A stretch of 64,000 nucleotides of DNA from Buttiauxella agrestis ATCC 33320 (GCF_000735355.1 NZ_JMPI01000025.1:25460-89459), one strand, 5' to 3'. Numbered from the stretch's first letter, positions 1 through 9,125 are shown. The notes: generated from the letters alone by a model not told the origin. Translations and numbers: made by a program.

Positions 1-823
1 CGGGGCCAGGCGGCGTTTTGTTCGACCACAACACATCCACGTCAATACGCTGCGGCCAGCCCGCAACGGGCAACTCCTGCAAAACATCGTGACCAAATTG
101 CTCCACCAACCAACGTGGCAAAATTCCCCAGCCAAAACCTTGCTCCGCCATCTCCAGCAGCATCAGCAATGACGGTGACGACCACGTCGGGCCGCCGCTT
201 TTATTGCGCGTCGGATCGGTAAAGGTGCTCAAACTGAGTTGACGCACGGTTTGCAAGGTGTCCATCTCGACGGCAGGCAAGCGGGCTAACTCATGCTGGC
301 GGTGAATATAAATCGCCATTTCCGCCCCGACCTGCAAACGTGCCACCGTCACATCTACCGGGTAACGAGGCTGCACGCGCAACACGCCAACATGGGCGCG
401 ACCAATCTGAATCAGGTCGATAACGTCTTCATCTTCTGCAATCAAACACTCAAATTCGATATCCGGAAAACGTTGCGAAAAACGCTGGAGAATCGACTCG
501 TGATGCGAAGTTTGCCACACATCAGACAGCACAAAACTCAGGCGCGGCTCGACATTTCCCGCCAGGCGCACTGAGACTTCATTCAGCCTCTCGCTTGCCG
601 CCATAATCGACTGGATGTACGGCAAAATGTGTTTCCCCTGGTCGGTCAAAACCGGCTGGCGACTCTGGCGGTCAAACAGCGTCACTCCCAAATCGGCTTC
701 CAGATTGGCAATGGCGCTGCTTATCGTTGACTGGCTTTTCTTCAGTTTGCGCGCCGCCGCAGAAAACGATCCGGTTTCTACCGCCTGCACAAAGGCTTCG
801 AGGGATTCGGGGGAGTAATTCAT
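1..823 (-). CDS. LysR-family transcriptional regulator, 3' end cut by the window
   Basis: Reading leftward from the ATG at 821-823, the frame encodes a typical LysR N-terminus: Met-Asn-Tyr-Ser-Pro-Glu-Ser-Leu-Glu-Ala-Phe, then the winged helix-turn-helix (SFSAAARKLKKSQSTISSAI, then NLEADLGVTLF at about residues 35-45) and the linker helix. The frame stays open to base 1, so about 274 residues are visible and the end of the effector domain is missing. It faces the PACE-type efflux gene at 926 across about 100 bp, an arrangement in which LysR proteins usually control the divergent gene. The ligand cannot be named. Family certain, target inferred. Confidence 0.88.
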   Translation of the reverse strand, partial: MNYSPESLEAFVQAVETGSFSAAARKLKKSQSTISSAIANLEADLGVTLFDRQSRQPVLTDQGKHILPYIQSIMAASERLNEVSVRLAGNVEPRLSFVLSDVWQTSHHESILQRFSQRFPDIEFECLIAEDEDVIDLIQIGRAHVGVLRVQPRYPVDVTVARLQVGAEMAIYIHRQHELARLPAVEMDTLQTVRQLSLSTFTDPTRNKSGGPTWSSPSLLMLLEMAEQGFGWGILPRWLVEQFGHDVLQELPVAGWPQRIDVDVLWSNKTPPGP

Positions 824-925
824 GATGTATCGGTTTTTTAGATGGCTAATCACTTAATTCTATCAGGAATTACGATAATAATACGCCGCATAGCCATATT
901 GCTTGATTTATCTGGAGTGAGTTTT

Positions 926-1354
926 ATGCAGTCTCAAAAAAGAACCTTTTCCGAACGCATCGTACATGCAGTGGGTTTCGAAGTTATCGCCATTGCGATT
1001 TGTGCGCCGCTGGCGGCGTGGATCCTGAACAAACCCTTATTCCAGATGGGCGCGCTGGCGATCATGCTGTCTACCGTCGCCATGGTATGGAACATGATTT
1101 ATAACGCCGGGTTTGATAAGTTTTTCCCGGTCGGCCAAAAGCGTCGCCTGCCGCTGCGCATCGCGCACTCGCTGGGTTTTGAAGGGGGCTTTATTTTGAT
1201 TGGCCTGCCGCTGGCCGCCTGGATGCTCAACATTTCATTGCTACAGGCGTTTATGGTCGAGATTGGCTTCTTCCTGTTCTTCCTGCCGTATAGCGTGATT
1301 TACAACTGGGCGTACGACACCTTGCGTGCGCGTTGGGTGTCCGCTTCGGCTTAA
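926..1354 (+). CDS. PACE-family (AceI-like) multidrug efflux transporter
   Basis: A 142-residue inner-membrane protein made of two similar halves, each with two hydrophobic segments. Each half opens with an RxxHxxGFE-type signature (RIVHAVGFE near residue 11; RIAHSLGFEGG near residue 76), the hallmark of the PACE (chlorhexidine/short-chain diamine efflux) family, whose members are about 140-150 residues. The start at 926 is preferred over an in-frame upstream ATG because GGAG lies at 914-917. PACE proteins are proton-coupled drug or diamine exporters. The divergent LysR gene resembles the AceR-AceI arrangement. Substrate not predictable. Confidence 0.88.
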   Translation: MQSQKRTFSERIVHAVGFEVIAIAICAPLAAWILNKPLFQMGALAIMLSTVAMVWNMIYNAGFDKFFPVGQKRRLPLRIAHSLGFEGGFILIGLPLAAWMLNISLLQAFMVEIGFFLFFLPYSVIYNWAYDTLRARWVSASA

Positions 1355-1416
1355 GTAGATTAGATATTTGCAGGATTGTGCAATCATCCGACAGCATTGC
1401 GCTACAGAGAAATTCG

Positions 1417-1455
1417 GCTCCAGGTGACACTAAGTCGGTCAAACACACCTGGAGC
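1417..1455 (+). promoter_or_regulatory. Perfect 10-bp inverted repeat enclosing the Shine-Dalgarno of the aldehyde dehydrogenase
   Basis: GCTCCAGGTG at 1417-1426 is repeated as its exact reverse complement CACCTGGAGC at 1446-1455. The second arm contains the GGAG that serves the ATG at 1461. In RNA this would form a 10-bp stem with a 19-nt loop that hides the ribosome site. In DNA it could be a dyad operator. No T-run follows, so it is not a terminator. Confidence 0.6.
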
Positions 1456-1460
1456 GCAAC

Positions 1461-2861
1461 ATGAAAACTATCAATAAAATCTATATCAACGGCCAGTTTG
1501 TTACCCCTCACGGGGAAGAGATCATCGACCTTATCAATCCCGCTAACGAAACTAAAATCGCACAGGTTCAGCTGGCCGATGTGGACGATACGCGTCGGGC
1601 AATTGCGGCGGCAAAAGCAGCGTTCCCGGCGATGCGCCTGTCAACACGTGAACAGCGTATGGCGTGGCTGCAACAGTTACACGACGCAGTGAAATCCCGC
1701 GAAGCCGAACTTATCGACACCATGGTTGAAGAGTATGGTTGCCCGCGTTTCTTTGCCGAAAGCACCGTTCAACGCTCATACACCGGCTTTTTGCAGATGC
1801 GCGATATTCTTGCTGATTACGCCTTTGAAACCCGCGTCGGCGGCGCAAACGTGGTAATGGAACCGCTTGGTGTTGTCGGCCTTATCACGCCATGGAACGC
1901 TAACTATGGTTTTATTGCGGGCAAACTCTCAACGGTCATCGCCTCCGGTTCTACAGCGGTGATTAAGCCCAGCGAACTGAGCGCTCAACAAACGGCAATT
2001 ATCACCGAATGCCTGCACGCGGCGGGTCTGCCGGATGGGGTGATTAACATTGTGACCGGGCGCGGTGACGTCGTTGGGGCAGAAATTACCCGCCACCCGG
2101 ACATCGCTAAAATTTCGTTTACCGGTTCGACTCAGGTCGGCAAAACCATTGCTCGCGGCGCTGTGGATACCTTAAAACGCGTCACGCTGGAGCTGGGCGG
2201 GAAGTCAGCCAATGTGCTGCTCGATGATGTCGATCTGGAGCAAGCGATTCCGCTCGCGTTGCAGGTGATGTCGTGGAACAGCGGGCAGGCCTGTATCGCA
2301 GGCACCCGTTTACTGGTGCCTGAAAGCCGACTCGAAGCGGTAAAGGAACAACTGCGCAAACACATTTCACACCTGACACCCGGCGAAAACATCGGGACAT
2401 CCGTCACCGCCCAGCAGTATCAACGCGTGCAGAATTACATCCGCAAAGGCATCGAAGAAGGGGCTGAATTACTGTGTGGTGGAGTGGGTCGCCCGCAAGG
2501 TTTCGATCGCGGTTACTATGTGAAACCGACTGTTTTTGTTAATGTTCGCAACGAGATGACTATCGCCCAACAAGAGATTTTTGGCCCGGTATTATCAGTG
2601 ATAACTTACAAAGATGATGCCGACGCCGTGGCTATCGCCAACGATACGATTTACGGTTTGCAGGCTTACGTTAGCGGGAAAGATGCGGCGCGAACGGCGG
2701 CGGTGGCGAACCAATTGATTGCCGGACGCGTCTTCGTAAATGGCGTTTATGACGAGCCGAACGCGCCGTTTGGCGGCTTTAAGCAATCAGGGTTGGGGCG
2801 CGAGTTTGGCACTTACGGGCTGGAAGGGTATCTTGAACCGAAAGCCATCATGGGGCAGTGA
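1461..2861 (+). CDS. NAD(P)-dependent aldehyde dehydrogenase family protein
   Basis: A 466-residue member of the ALDH superfamily, oxidising an aldehyde to the acid in the cytoplasm. Visible landmarks are the PWNANY motif in the cofactor fold, the general-base Glu244 in LELGGKSANV, the nucleophile Cys278 in NSGQACIAGTR and the C-terminal PFGGFKQSGLGRE box. It is slightly shorter than the usual 475-500 residues at its N-terminus but complete. GGAG at 1451-1454 sets the start. The AraC gene begins 1 bp after its stop, so the two form one unit. The substrate is unknown; coupling to an AraC_N-type regulator suggests detoxification of a reactive aldehyde (inference). Confidence 0.9.
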   Translation: MKTINKIYINGQFVTPHGEEIIDLINPANETKIAQVQLADVDDTRRAIAAAKAAFPAMRLSTREQRMAWLQQLHDAVKSREAELIDTMVEEYGCPRFFAESTVQRSYTGFLQMRDILADYAFETRVGGANVVMEPLGVVGLITPWNANYGFIAGKLSTVIASGSTAVIKPSELSAQQTAIITECLHAAGLPDGVINIVTGRGDVVGAEITRHPDIAKISFTGSTQVGKTIARGAVDTLKRVTLELGGKSANVLLDDVDLEQAIPLALQVMSWNSGQACIAGTRLLVPESRLEAVKEQLRKHISHLTPGENIGTSVTAQQYQRVQNYIRKGIEEGAELLCGGVGRPQGFDRGYYVKPTVFVNVRNEMTIAQQEIFGPVLSVITYKDDADAVAIANDTIYGLQAYVSGKDAARTAAVANQLIAGRVFVNGVYDEPNAPFGGFKQSGLGREFGTYGLEGYLEPKAIMGQ

Positions 2862-2862
2862 T

Positions 2863-3807
2863 ATGCCAGAAGAAGCAAATATTCAGCGGCCTGAGGGCCA
2901 CATTTTAACGGAACTATGCCAGCGCGTGGCGGCACATTATCAGCGCAGAGGCACAATGGATCGTGATTTTGTGACGGCGTTGCCATGGCTGAGTTTTGTG
3001 CGCATACCCGAGCCGACGGTGCTTAATCGCGGCATGTTGCAACCCTCGATGTGCATCGTGTTGCAAGGGCGCAAAAAGATGTTGATTGGTGACAACGTCA
3101 CGGAATATGGGCCAGGGAGTTATTCGCTGGCCGCCGTGGATATGCCGGTTTCCGGGCAGGTCACACAAGCCAGTGAATCCGCGCCCTACTATGGCGTGCG
3201 CATCGATCTGGACAGCAAAGAAATTGCCGATCTTATTGTCTCGTTGCAAATTACCCTGCCTGAAAAACAGCACGAAGCCTCCAATGCGGGTGCCTGGGTG
3301 ACGCAATCCGACGAAGCGTTACAGGAGGCCTTTTTGCGCCTGGTTAAACTGCTGGATACGCCAGATGACCTGCCGGTTTTATCAAAACTCATCAAACAGG
3401 AAATACTCTATCGCCTGGTGACTGCCCCCGCCGGGTCAGCATTCTGGAAACAAACGCTGGCGTGGACGCAAGGCAAAGGTATCGGGGAAGCGCTGGCGTG
3501 GATTAAGCGCCATTTCGCCGAACCGCTGAAAATTGATGAGCTGGCAAAACGCGTAGGGATGAGTTCATCGAGCCTGCATCACCGCTTTAAGGCACTGACG
3601 GTGATGAGTCCGTTGCAGTATCAAAAGCAGATCCGTCTACTCGAAGCGCGGCGATTGCTACTGAGCGGTAGCCTGGATGTGGCGAACGTCGCCTGGCTTG
3701 TAGGGTACGAATCGCCGTCACAGTTTAATCGCGAATATCGCCGTTCCTTCGGCGCAGCCCCTTTGCAGGATGTGGAAACGCTGCGCCAGATGGGCGTTAC
3801 GCTTTAG
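2863..3807 (+). CDS. AraC-family regulator with AraC_N (YqhC-like) sensor domain
   Basis: A 314-residue protein beginning one base after the stop of the aldehyde dehydrogenase. The N-terminal two thirds match the cupin-like AraC_N type ([34 protein letters not shown]). The last 100 residues hold two helix-turn-helix motifs ([40 protein letters not shown]). The best-known AraC_N protein, YqhC of E. coli, senses aldehydes and activates an aldehyde reductase, so control of the upstream gene is likely. An in-frame longer start at 2740 would lie inside the dehydrogenase and is rejected. The 3' end overlaps tam (opposite strand) by 11 bp. Confidence 0.9.
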   Translation: MPEEANIQRPEGHILTELCQRVAAHYQRRGTMDRDFVTALPWLSFVRIPEPTVLNRGMLQPSMCIVLQGRKKMLIGDNVTEYGPGSYSLAAVDMPVSGQVTQASESAPYYGVRIDLDSKEIADLIVSLQITLPEKQHEASNAGAWVTQSDEALQEAFLRLVKLLDTPDDLPVLSKLIKQEILYRLVTAPAGSAFWKQTLAWTQGKGIGEALAWIKRHFAEPLKIDELAKRVGMSSSSLHHRFKALTVMSPLQYQKQIRLLEARRLLLSGSLDVANVAWLVGYESPSQFNREYRRSFGAAPLQDVETLRQMGVTL

Positions 3808-4558
3808 TTTTACGCGCCACAATAAACAGACGCGGGAACAGCATCAGCACATTTCCGTCGTGTTGCCGCGGATAGGCCTGCTGCAAAAGCGTGTGATAAC
3901 GAGCCAGAAAAGCCTGCTGCTGGATGTCATCGAGTTTCGCGAGATAAGGGCGCAGGCCGGTAGAACTGAGCCATTCAATAATGGCCTGGGCAGACGGCAT
4001 CACGTGGAAATAGGTGGTGCGCCAGATATCTACCGTACAACCCGCCTGTGCCAACAAATCGTAATACTGCTGCGCGGGGAGTAATTCCTCACGCCCCGAG
4101 TCGGGCTGACCCAATTCAAAAGCGACCTGGCGCATTAATGTGTGCGTCGGTTCCTGCCAGTTGTCCGGCATTTGTACCGCTAACACACCGCCTTCAGCCA
4201 ATTGCGCCGCGAGATGTGGAAAGAGCGACGGATGATCCCCCAGCCATTGCAAAGACGCATTCGCGTAAATCACATCCTGTTTCACCGTGGGTTGCCAGTG
4301 GGCAATATCGGCGCTTTCAAACTGGCAATCCGGTAGTGCCGCGCGGGCTTTATCCAGCATCGCCGGAGAGTTATCGACCCCCGTCACGCTTGAATGTGGG
4401 AAGGCTTTGCGCAGTAACGCAGTGCTGTTCCCAGGGCCGCAGCCTAAATCAGAAATGTGTTGCGCGGCAGGGTGTTGGATACGGGCGGCTAACTCGGCTG
4501 CCGGGCGGGTGCGCTCTGCTTCAAACTGCAAATAAAGGGCGGGATTCCAGTCTCGCAT
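3797..4558 (-). CDS. tam: Trans-aconitate 2-methyltransferase
   Basis: A 253-residue SAM-dependent methyltransferase (E. coli Tam has 252) that methylates trans-aconitate, the spontaneous and inhibitory isomer of cis-aconitate, in the cytosol. The SAM site appears as [10 protein letters not shown] near residues 38-47, with the acidic GVDNSP strand next and the family [11 protein letters not shown] motif in the middle. AGGAG precedes the ATG at 4558. It converges on and overlaps the AraC gene by 11 bp, so the two transcripts must overlap. Identification rests on whole-length similarity to Tam that I recognise. Confidence 0.93.
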   Translation of the reverse strand: MRDWNPALYLQFEAERTRPAAELAARIQHPAAQHISDLGCGPGNSTALLRKAFPHSSVTGVDNSPAMLDKARAALPDCQFESADIAHWQPTVKQDVIYANASLQWLGDHPSLFPHLAAQLAEGGVLAVQMPDNWQEPTHTLMRQVAFELGQPDSGREELLPAQQYYDLLAQAGCTVDIWRTTYFHVMPSAQAIIEWLSSTGLRPYLAKLDDIQQQAFLARYHTLLQQAYPRQHDGNVLMLFPRLFIVARKTKA

Positions 4559-4677
4559 GGGCTTCTCCTGAGGCTAAAATTGCATTGAGCGACGTGATGA
4601 ATTAGGAAATTGTATATCTCCTGGATTACACCAAACTGTTGTAACGTAGTCGATCAAATCAGGTAAGGAAAACCGTA

Positions 4678-5700
4678 ATGAAAGTGACACGCAAACAGGA
4701 AAAAGTCATCCGGCATACGCTTGAAGGCTGGCGCAAAGAAGGGGTGATAGACGAAACCGAGCAACAGCGCTTGGAACAAAATCTCTCGGTACAGCTTTTT
4801 GACTGGCAGCGCCTGAGCCGTTACGCCTTCTGGATTGCGCTGGCCTGCGCCATTATCGCTATTGGAAGCCTGGTCGCCGACGAATATTTGATGGCGTTGC
4901 TGTTCAATTTTGGCTACCTCACTCGCGCCATTATTCTGGCGCTCATTTCCGCCGCGTTATATTTCTGGGGTTTTCGCCGCCAAAACATCACACCTGAAAA
5001 ACGCTACAGCAACGAAGCGATTCTGTTTATGGGCGTGCTGTTCACTGCTTTATGCCTGTCCCAGGTCGGCATGGCGCTGGACACCGGCAGCGGCAACGTC
5101 GCGCCACTGTTCTTACTTGGCTGCGCCATCTACGGCGCAATCGGCTACCTGGGGCGTTCCGGGCTAATCTGGCTATTTTGCCTGCTGGCACTGGGCAGCT
5201 TTTTCGGCACTTCCACGGGATACGCATCCGGTTGGGGCGCGTACTGGCTTGGCATGAATTACCCGATTCGCTTTGTGTTATTCGGTGGAGTACTGCTGGC
5301 AGCCTGTTATTTGCTGAAACCCATCTTGCAGCAGCGAAATTTGTTTAACACCAGCAAGGCGATGGGATTGCTGTACCTGTTTATCGCGCTGTGGATTTTG
5401 TCGATCTTCGGTAACTACGATTACGATATCTGGCAAAGCGTGCGCCAGATGGAGTTGATGCACTGGTCGTTGCTTTTTGCCCTGGCGGCAGGAGCATGTA
5501 TTTGGATAAGCCTGAAAACCGACGACGGCATGTTGCGCGGCTTTGGTTTAACGTTTTTAGGTATCAACCTCTACACCCGCTATTTCGAAATGTTCTGGGA
5601 CGATACCAACAAAGTGATTTTCTTCCTGCTGCTGGCGATTTCGCTGGCTCTTGTCGGACGCTACGCGGAGAAGATTTGGCGCGTGGGCGAAGGGCGTTAA
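4678..5700 (+). CDS. DUF2157-domain inner-membrane protein
   Basis: A 340-residue polytopic membrane protein. A soluble N-terminus (KQEKVIRHTLEGWRKEGVID, typical of the DUF2157 start) precedes about nine hydrophobic segments running from residue 45 to 332. AAGGAAA before the ATG supports the start. The function of the family is unknown. It stands alone between tam (divergent) and a convergent GFA gene, with a hairpin at its end. Confidence 0.8.
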   Translation: MKVTRKQEKVIRHTLEGWRKEGVIDETEQQRLEQNLSVQLFDWQRLSRYAFWIALACAIIAIGSLVADEYLMALLFNFGYLTRAIILALISAALYFWGFRRQNITPEKRYSNEAILFMGVLFTALCLSQVGMALDTGSGNVAPLFLLGCAIYGAIGYLGRSGLIWLFCLLALGSFFGTSTGYASGWGAYWLGMNYPIRFVLFGGVLLAACYLLKPILQQRNLFNTSKAMGLLYLFIALWILSIFGNYDYDIWQSVRQMELMHWSLLFALAAGACIWISLKTDDGMLRGFGLTFLGINLYTRYFEMFWDDTNKVIFFLLLAISLALVGRYAEKIWRVGEGR

Positions 5701-5706
5701 TGATTC

Positions 5707-5730
5707 TGAGGATACCAACTGGTATCCTCA
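5707..5730. terminator. Bidirectional hairpin between convergent genes
   Basis: TGAGGATACC, loop AACT, GGTATCCTCA forms a perfect 10-bp stem directly after the stop at 5700 and 18 bp before the end of the convergent GFA gene. The T-run is weak on both sides, so efficiency is uncertain. Confidence 0.6.
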
Positions 5731-5747
5731 ATGCTTAGACGTTGGAT

Positions 5748-6158
5748 TCACTTAATCGCCGTATACGTCAGATATCCCGCCACGCCGCCACCGCCATCTT
5801 TTGGATGGTGCGAGCCTTCCATTACCGTGACTTTGGGGAAGTCGAAAGGCGAAACGCCTTCAATGCAGGCGACGTTAACGCCGTATTGTTCCGGGGTGGA
5901 GCGGCGCTGGTGGAAGGTGTAAATCCCGCACACCGAACAGAAAAAATGCACCGCTTCGCCAGTGTTAAAACGGTACTCGGTTAGCTTGTCTTTGCCCTTA
6001 ATGACTTCGATGCCGGATAGCTGCGCCGAAACGGCAACCGCGCCGCGCATACGGCAAAATGAGCAGTTGCAGCGGCGGGCGGTGTTGAACCCGTCCGTCA
6101 GTTCAACGGTAAAAGCGACAGCACCACAATGGCATTGAGCAGACAACTTTTTGTTCAT
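5748..6158 (-). CDS. GFA-family (glutathione-dependent formaldehyde-activating enzyme-like) zinc protein
   Basis: A 136-residue protein with the zinc-binding cysteine pattern of the GFA/CENP-V fold: CHCG at residues 9-12, CNCSFC near 30-35 and CSVC near 74-77. True Gfa catalyses formaldehyde-glutathione condensation, but most enteric members of the family have no proven substrate. GGAGG lies before the ATG at 6158. No formaldehyde genes are adjacent, so only the family name is safe. Confidence 0.87.
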   Translation of the reverse strand: MNKKLSAQCHCGAVAFTVELTDGFNTARRCNCSFCRMRGAVAVSAQLSGIEVIKGKDKLTEYRFNTGEAVHFFCSVCGIYTFHQRRSTPEQYGVNVACIEGVSPFDFPKVTVMEGSHHPKDGGGGVAGYLTYTAIK

Positions 6159-6294
6159 AATGACCTCCGTCTGAGTTTTTCTTTCCTCAGCTTAGTGGGT
6201 ATTAGTGGCTTGTCATCACCGCAAGGCTGTATTTTCGCGTCATCTTTTGCGAGGATAGCGCCAAATTTCGGCTATCAGCAAAAGGGTAATAAAC

Positions 6295-6588
6295 ATGGCC
6301 AAGCATCCTACGGGCAAACACCTGCGCGCACCCATCGTCATCAACGACAAAAATCTGTTGGTTTACGTGGTTCGCGGTTCAAAAATTGAAGATATGCCAG
6401 CCGATGAAGACGAAGATTATCCGGGCGATATGCAGATGCTAATGCCGCAGTTGTCGAAAGATTTTGATGCGGAATTAAACGAAGCGATCGAAGAGTGCGA
6501 GTCGGGTGATGTGATTGTCTTTATGTGCACCACGGATATGATTTTTGAGTACGGGTATTCAAAAATTAAAGCGATGCGTGTTGCGTAA
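6295..6588 (+). CDS. Small acidic protein of unknown function
   Basis: A 97-residue cytosolic protein without signal peptide or membrane segment. It has a basic start (MAKHPTGKHLRAP), a very acidic middle (DMPADEDEDYPGD; NEAIEECESGD) and a hydrophobic end. I do not recognise a named family. Coding is supported by a purine-rich AAAGGG at 6281-6286, enteric codon use and a strong terminator immediately after the stop. It lies between divergent GFA and convergent RcnB-like genes. Confidence 0.65.
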   Translation: MAKHPTGKHLRAPIVINDKNLLVYVVRGSKIEDMPADEDEDYPGDMQMLMPQLSKDFDAELNEAIEECESGDVIVFMCTTDMIFEYGYSKIKAMRVA

Positions 6589-6617
6589 AAAAATCCCCGG
6601 CGCTATGCCGGGGTTTG
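6588..6617. terminator. Bidirectional rho-independent terminator
   Basis: CCCCGGC (6595-6601), loop GCTAT, GCCGGGG (6607-6613), with a run of As before and TTTGTT after. It serves the + gene ending at 6588 and the - gene ending at 6623. Confidence 0.9.
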
Positions 6618-6622
6618 TTCTG

Positions 6623-6991
6623 TTAGTGGCCGTAAAAAATCTCGCCTTTCATGGCACGTAAAATTTTGCCTTCCGCGTCCGTGATCAACACGTAGTTCCC
6701 ACCCATATATGTCCAGTGGCTTCCGGCTTCTGGTGCCGGGAGATGGCGAATCTGCCAGGCATCAATCTGGTAAGGCTTGGTGCGGTATAAATCCGGCACG
6801 ATGTCGCCAATTTTAAATGGCTTGTAATCGGCGTGGAACTCCTGGATTTCAAAAGAAGAACTTTGCGGCGCAGGTGTCGCGACGGCACCCGGCGCGGTCA
6901 CAGGTGCGTCTGCGGCGACAGCCGTAAACGTCATTGGCAAAGAACCGGCCATCAAAACCGCTGAAAAAACAAAAACATTCAATTTACGCAT
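6623..6991 (-). CDS. RcnB-like periplasmic protein
   Basis: A 122-residue exported protein. A Sec signal (MRKLNVFVFSAVLMAGSLPM, cleavage after TAVAA) and an Ala/Pro linker precede a domain closely resembling RcnB of E. coli. Shared features are FKIGDIVPDLYRT, WQIRHLPAPEAGSHWTYMGG, YVLITDAEGKI and the end GEIFYGH. RcnB helps maintain periplasmic nickel/cobalt balance with the RcnA exporter, but no rcnA is next to this copy, so a metal role is not established. GGAGA before 6991 favours this start over a Met seven codons upstream. Confidence 0.85.
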   Translation of the reverse strand: MRKLNVFVFSAVLMAGSLPMTFTAVAADAPVTAPGAVATPAPQSSSFEIQEFHADYKPFKIGDIVPDLYRTKPYQIDAWQIRHLPAPEAGSHWTYMGGNYVLITDAEGKILRAMKGEIFYGH

Positions 6992-7045
6992 ATCTTCTCC
7001 AGATACATTCATCTGCTGGCTATCAAAATAATGCCGTTATCTCTA

Positions 7046-8083
7046 TCACGTTGTTTCGCGTGAAGTAATCATTTTTTCGTTACCTGAAGTAAATGTTTTA
7101 CGGTAAGCGGCGGGCGTGGTGTCGAGCTTTGCCCTGAAATGATGACGAAGAGTGGCGGCGCTGCCAAAGCCAACGCGCTCGGCAATTTCATCTATCGAAA
7201 GCGTGCTGCTTTCCAGCAAATCGCGGCAGCGTGTCAGGCGCACATTGAGCAACCATCGCGCGGGCGTGGTGCCGGTTGCGGCGCTAAAGCGGCGTAAAAA
7301 TGTGCGCGGACTCATACCGGTAAAAGCGGCAAGTGATTCCACGCAATGCTCATCGGCAAGGTGAGTGTGGAGATAATCAAACAGCGGGCTGAGGCGCTTG
7401 CTTTCATAAGGCGTAGGCACCGGCTGCTCGATAAACTGCGCCTGACCGCCGACGCGATGGGGCGGGACCACTAATCTACGTGCGACACTGTTTGCCGCCG
7501 CCTGGCCGTAATCCCGGCGCACAAGATGCAAACTCAAATCGATACCCGCCGCACTGCCCGCGGAGGTCAGAACTGAGCCGTTGTCGATGTAGAGCACATC
7601 CGGCATGACCTGAATTTCGGGGTAACGTTGTTGCAGTTTTTCGGTATAACGCCAGTGTGTGGAAGCCTGTAATCCGTTCAGCAAACCGGCAGCAGCCAAC
7701 ACAAATACACCGGAGCAAATCGACATAATTCGCGCCCCGCGAGCATGGGCTGCACGCAGCGCTTCACATAAGGGTTCGGGCACTGGCTCATCGGCACCGC
7801 GCCAGCCCGGCACAACTATCGTCCCCGCCAGTGCCAGCAAATCAAGCCCGCCATCGACCGTTAAACGTATGCCACCGGTTGCGCGGAACTCGCCAGCTTC
7901 GATTCCCGCCACTGCAAAACGATACCAGTCGTTGCCCATTTCCGGGCGCGGCAGGCCAAACACTTCAACAGCCACGCCAAATTCAAACGTGCACAGACCG
8001 TCATACGCCAGGGCGACAACAAGAGGATTATGTGGAGGAAGAGAGTTTGTCATGATCTTCACGTTATCTGTCATTTCTGCCAC
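7046..8083 (-). CDS. ftrA: GlxA/FtrA-type regulator (DJ-1/PfpI domain plus AraC HTH)
   Basis: A protein of up to 345 residues. The N-terminal DJ-1/PfpI-like domain includes the nucleophile-elbow sequence SICSGVFVLAAAGLL with the conserved Cys. The C-terminal AraC-type DNA-binding domain carries VESLAAFTGMSPRTFLRRFS and IDEIAERVGFGSAATLRHHF. This matches the FtrA subgroup. The gene diverges from a rhodanese gene 56 bp away, a pairing often seen with FtrA, so it probably regulates that gene. The start is uncertain: in-frame ATGs at 8074 and 8053 lie near better purine tracts than 8083. Confidence 0.88.
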   Translation of the reverse strand: MAEMTDNVKIMTNSLPPHNPLVVALAYDGLCTFEFGVAVEVFGLPRPEMGNDWYRFAVAGIEAGEFRATGGIRLTVDGGLDLLALAGTIVVPGWRGADEPVPEPLCEALRAAHARGARIMSICSGVFVLAAAGLLNGLQASTHWRYTEKLQQRYPEIQVMPDVLYIDNGSVLTSAGSAAGIDLSLHLVRRDYGQAAANSVARRLVVPPHRVGGQAQFIEQPVPTPYESKRLSPLFDYLHTHLADEHCVESLAAFTGMSPRTFLRRFSAATGTTPARWLLNVRLTRCRDLLESSTLSIDEIAERVGFGSAATLRHHFRAKLDTTPAAYRKTFTSGNEKMITSRETT

Positions 8084-8139
8084 ACGTCAAGCGGCATGCA
8101 GCAATCTATAGTGGTCTCTCACCCACACGAGGAGGTTGT

Positions 8140-8529
8140 ATGAGTTACGTCACTGATTATCCTGCCGCTGCGCCTGAAATCGCCGCTGCTCATTTTCTCC
8201 AGCGTCTGTGTCTCGAGACAGACTGCGACGATGTGCATAGCGCGATGAAAGACGAAGATATGGATTTTGTTCTGCTGCACGTGGTCGGCTCCCCGGAGGC
8301 CTTCGCTCGTCGCCATATTCCTGGCGCTTTGCATTTGCGCCATCGTGATATGTCTGCTGAACGGATGGCCGAGTGGCCTGCCGATACCTTATTCGTGGTT
8401 TATTGCGCCGGGCCGCATTGCAACGGTGCCGATCGCGCAGCGCTTAAACTGGCACGCCTGGGTCGCCCGGTAAAAATTATGATTGGTGGAATAACGGGTT
8501 GGGCTGACGAAGGTTTTAGCTTTGCCTGA
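8140..8529 (+). CDS. Rhodanese-like sulfurtransferase
   Basis: A 129-residue single-domain rhodanese. The active-site loop carries Cys in FVVYCAGPHCNGADRAALKLA, and the upstream strand VGSPEAFARRHIPGALHLRH is the usual rhodanese substrate-domain motif. Rhodaneses carry sulfur as a cysteine persulfide and transfer it to thiophilic acceptors such as cyanide or sulfite. GGAGG precedes the ATG. It faces the FtrA-type regulator across a short shared promoter region. Confidence 0.9.
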   Translation: MSYVTDYPAAAPEIAAAHFLQRLCLETDCDDVHSAMKDEDMDFVLLHVVGSPEAFARRHIPGALHLRHRDMSAERMAEWPADTLFVVYCAGPHCNGADRAALKLARLGRPVKIMIGGITGWADEGFSFA

Positions 8530-8557
8530 GTAGTGAATTTGCTATCCGCGAGGCGTG

Positions 8558-8585
8558 AAGTGAGTGTAATCTTGGCTCACTTTTG
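8558..8585 (+). terminator. Possible terminator after the rhodanese gene
   Basis: AAGTGAG (8558-8564) pairs with CTCACTT (8576-8582) and runs into TTG. The 7-bp stem is short, so this is tentative. Confidence 0.4.
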
Positions 8586-8606
8586 TCATCCCTGAAGGAA
8601 GTTACA

Positions 8607-9110
8607 ATGTCGATTTACAGCGAAACTAACGCTCAGTTTATTCTCGGTTTAAACAATTTATCTGCGATTCTTGATAAAGCCGTCAACTGGGCAAAAGAGA
8701 ATGGCAAAACTGAAGAGAGCCTGCTGACGGCAACACTTGCGGAAGATATGTATCCGCTGGTGCGCCAGGTGCAAATTTCTACCGATATGGCCAAACGTGC
8801 CGTTGCACGCCTGGCGGGTGTGGACGCTCCGGTAATGGAAGATAACGAAACCACCATCGCCCAACTTCAGGCACGCATTGCCGCAACGGTTGAATTCATG
8901 AAAGGCATTACCGATGCTCAACTGGACGGTGATGATGAGCGCCCAATCGTGGTGATGGCTCGCGAACATGAACTGCGTTTCACCGCTCGCAGCTATGTCT
9001 ACAAATTCGCTACACCGAACTTTTATTTCCACTTCACCACCGCTTACGACATCCTGCGTCAGGCGGGTGTGCCATTGGGTAAGCGTGATTTCGTCGGCCC
9101 AATCTTCTAA
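8607..9110 (+). CDS. DUF1993 domain protein (DinB-like four-helix fold)
   Basis: A 167-residue, mostly helical cytosolic protein. The opening YSETNAQFILGLNNLSAILDKA and the closing FHFTTAYDILRQAGVPLGKRDFVG are typical of DUF1993, a family placed near the DinB/YfiT fold and without a proven activity. GAAGGAA at 8595-8600 supports the ATG at 8607 over one eight codons earlier. The gene ends 15 bp from the convergent yneE. Confidence 0.85.
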   Translation: MSIYSETNAQFILGLNNLSAILDKAVNWAKENGKTEESLLTATLAEDMYPLVRQVQISTDMAKRAVARLAGVDAPVMEDNETTIAQLQARIAATVEFMKGITDAQLDGDDERPIVVMAREHELRFTARSYVYKFATPNFYFHFTTAYDILRQAGVPLGKRDFVGPIF

Positions 9111-9125
9111 TGAAATCCGCGCCCG

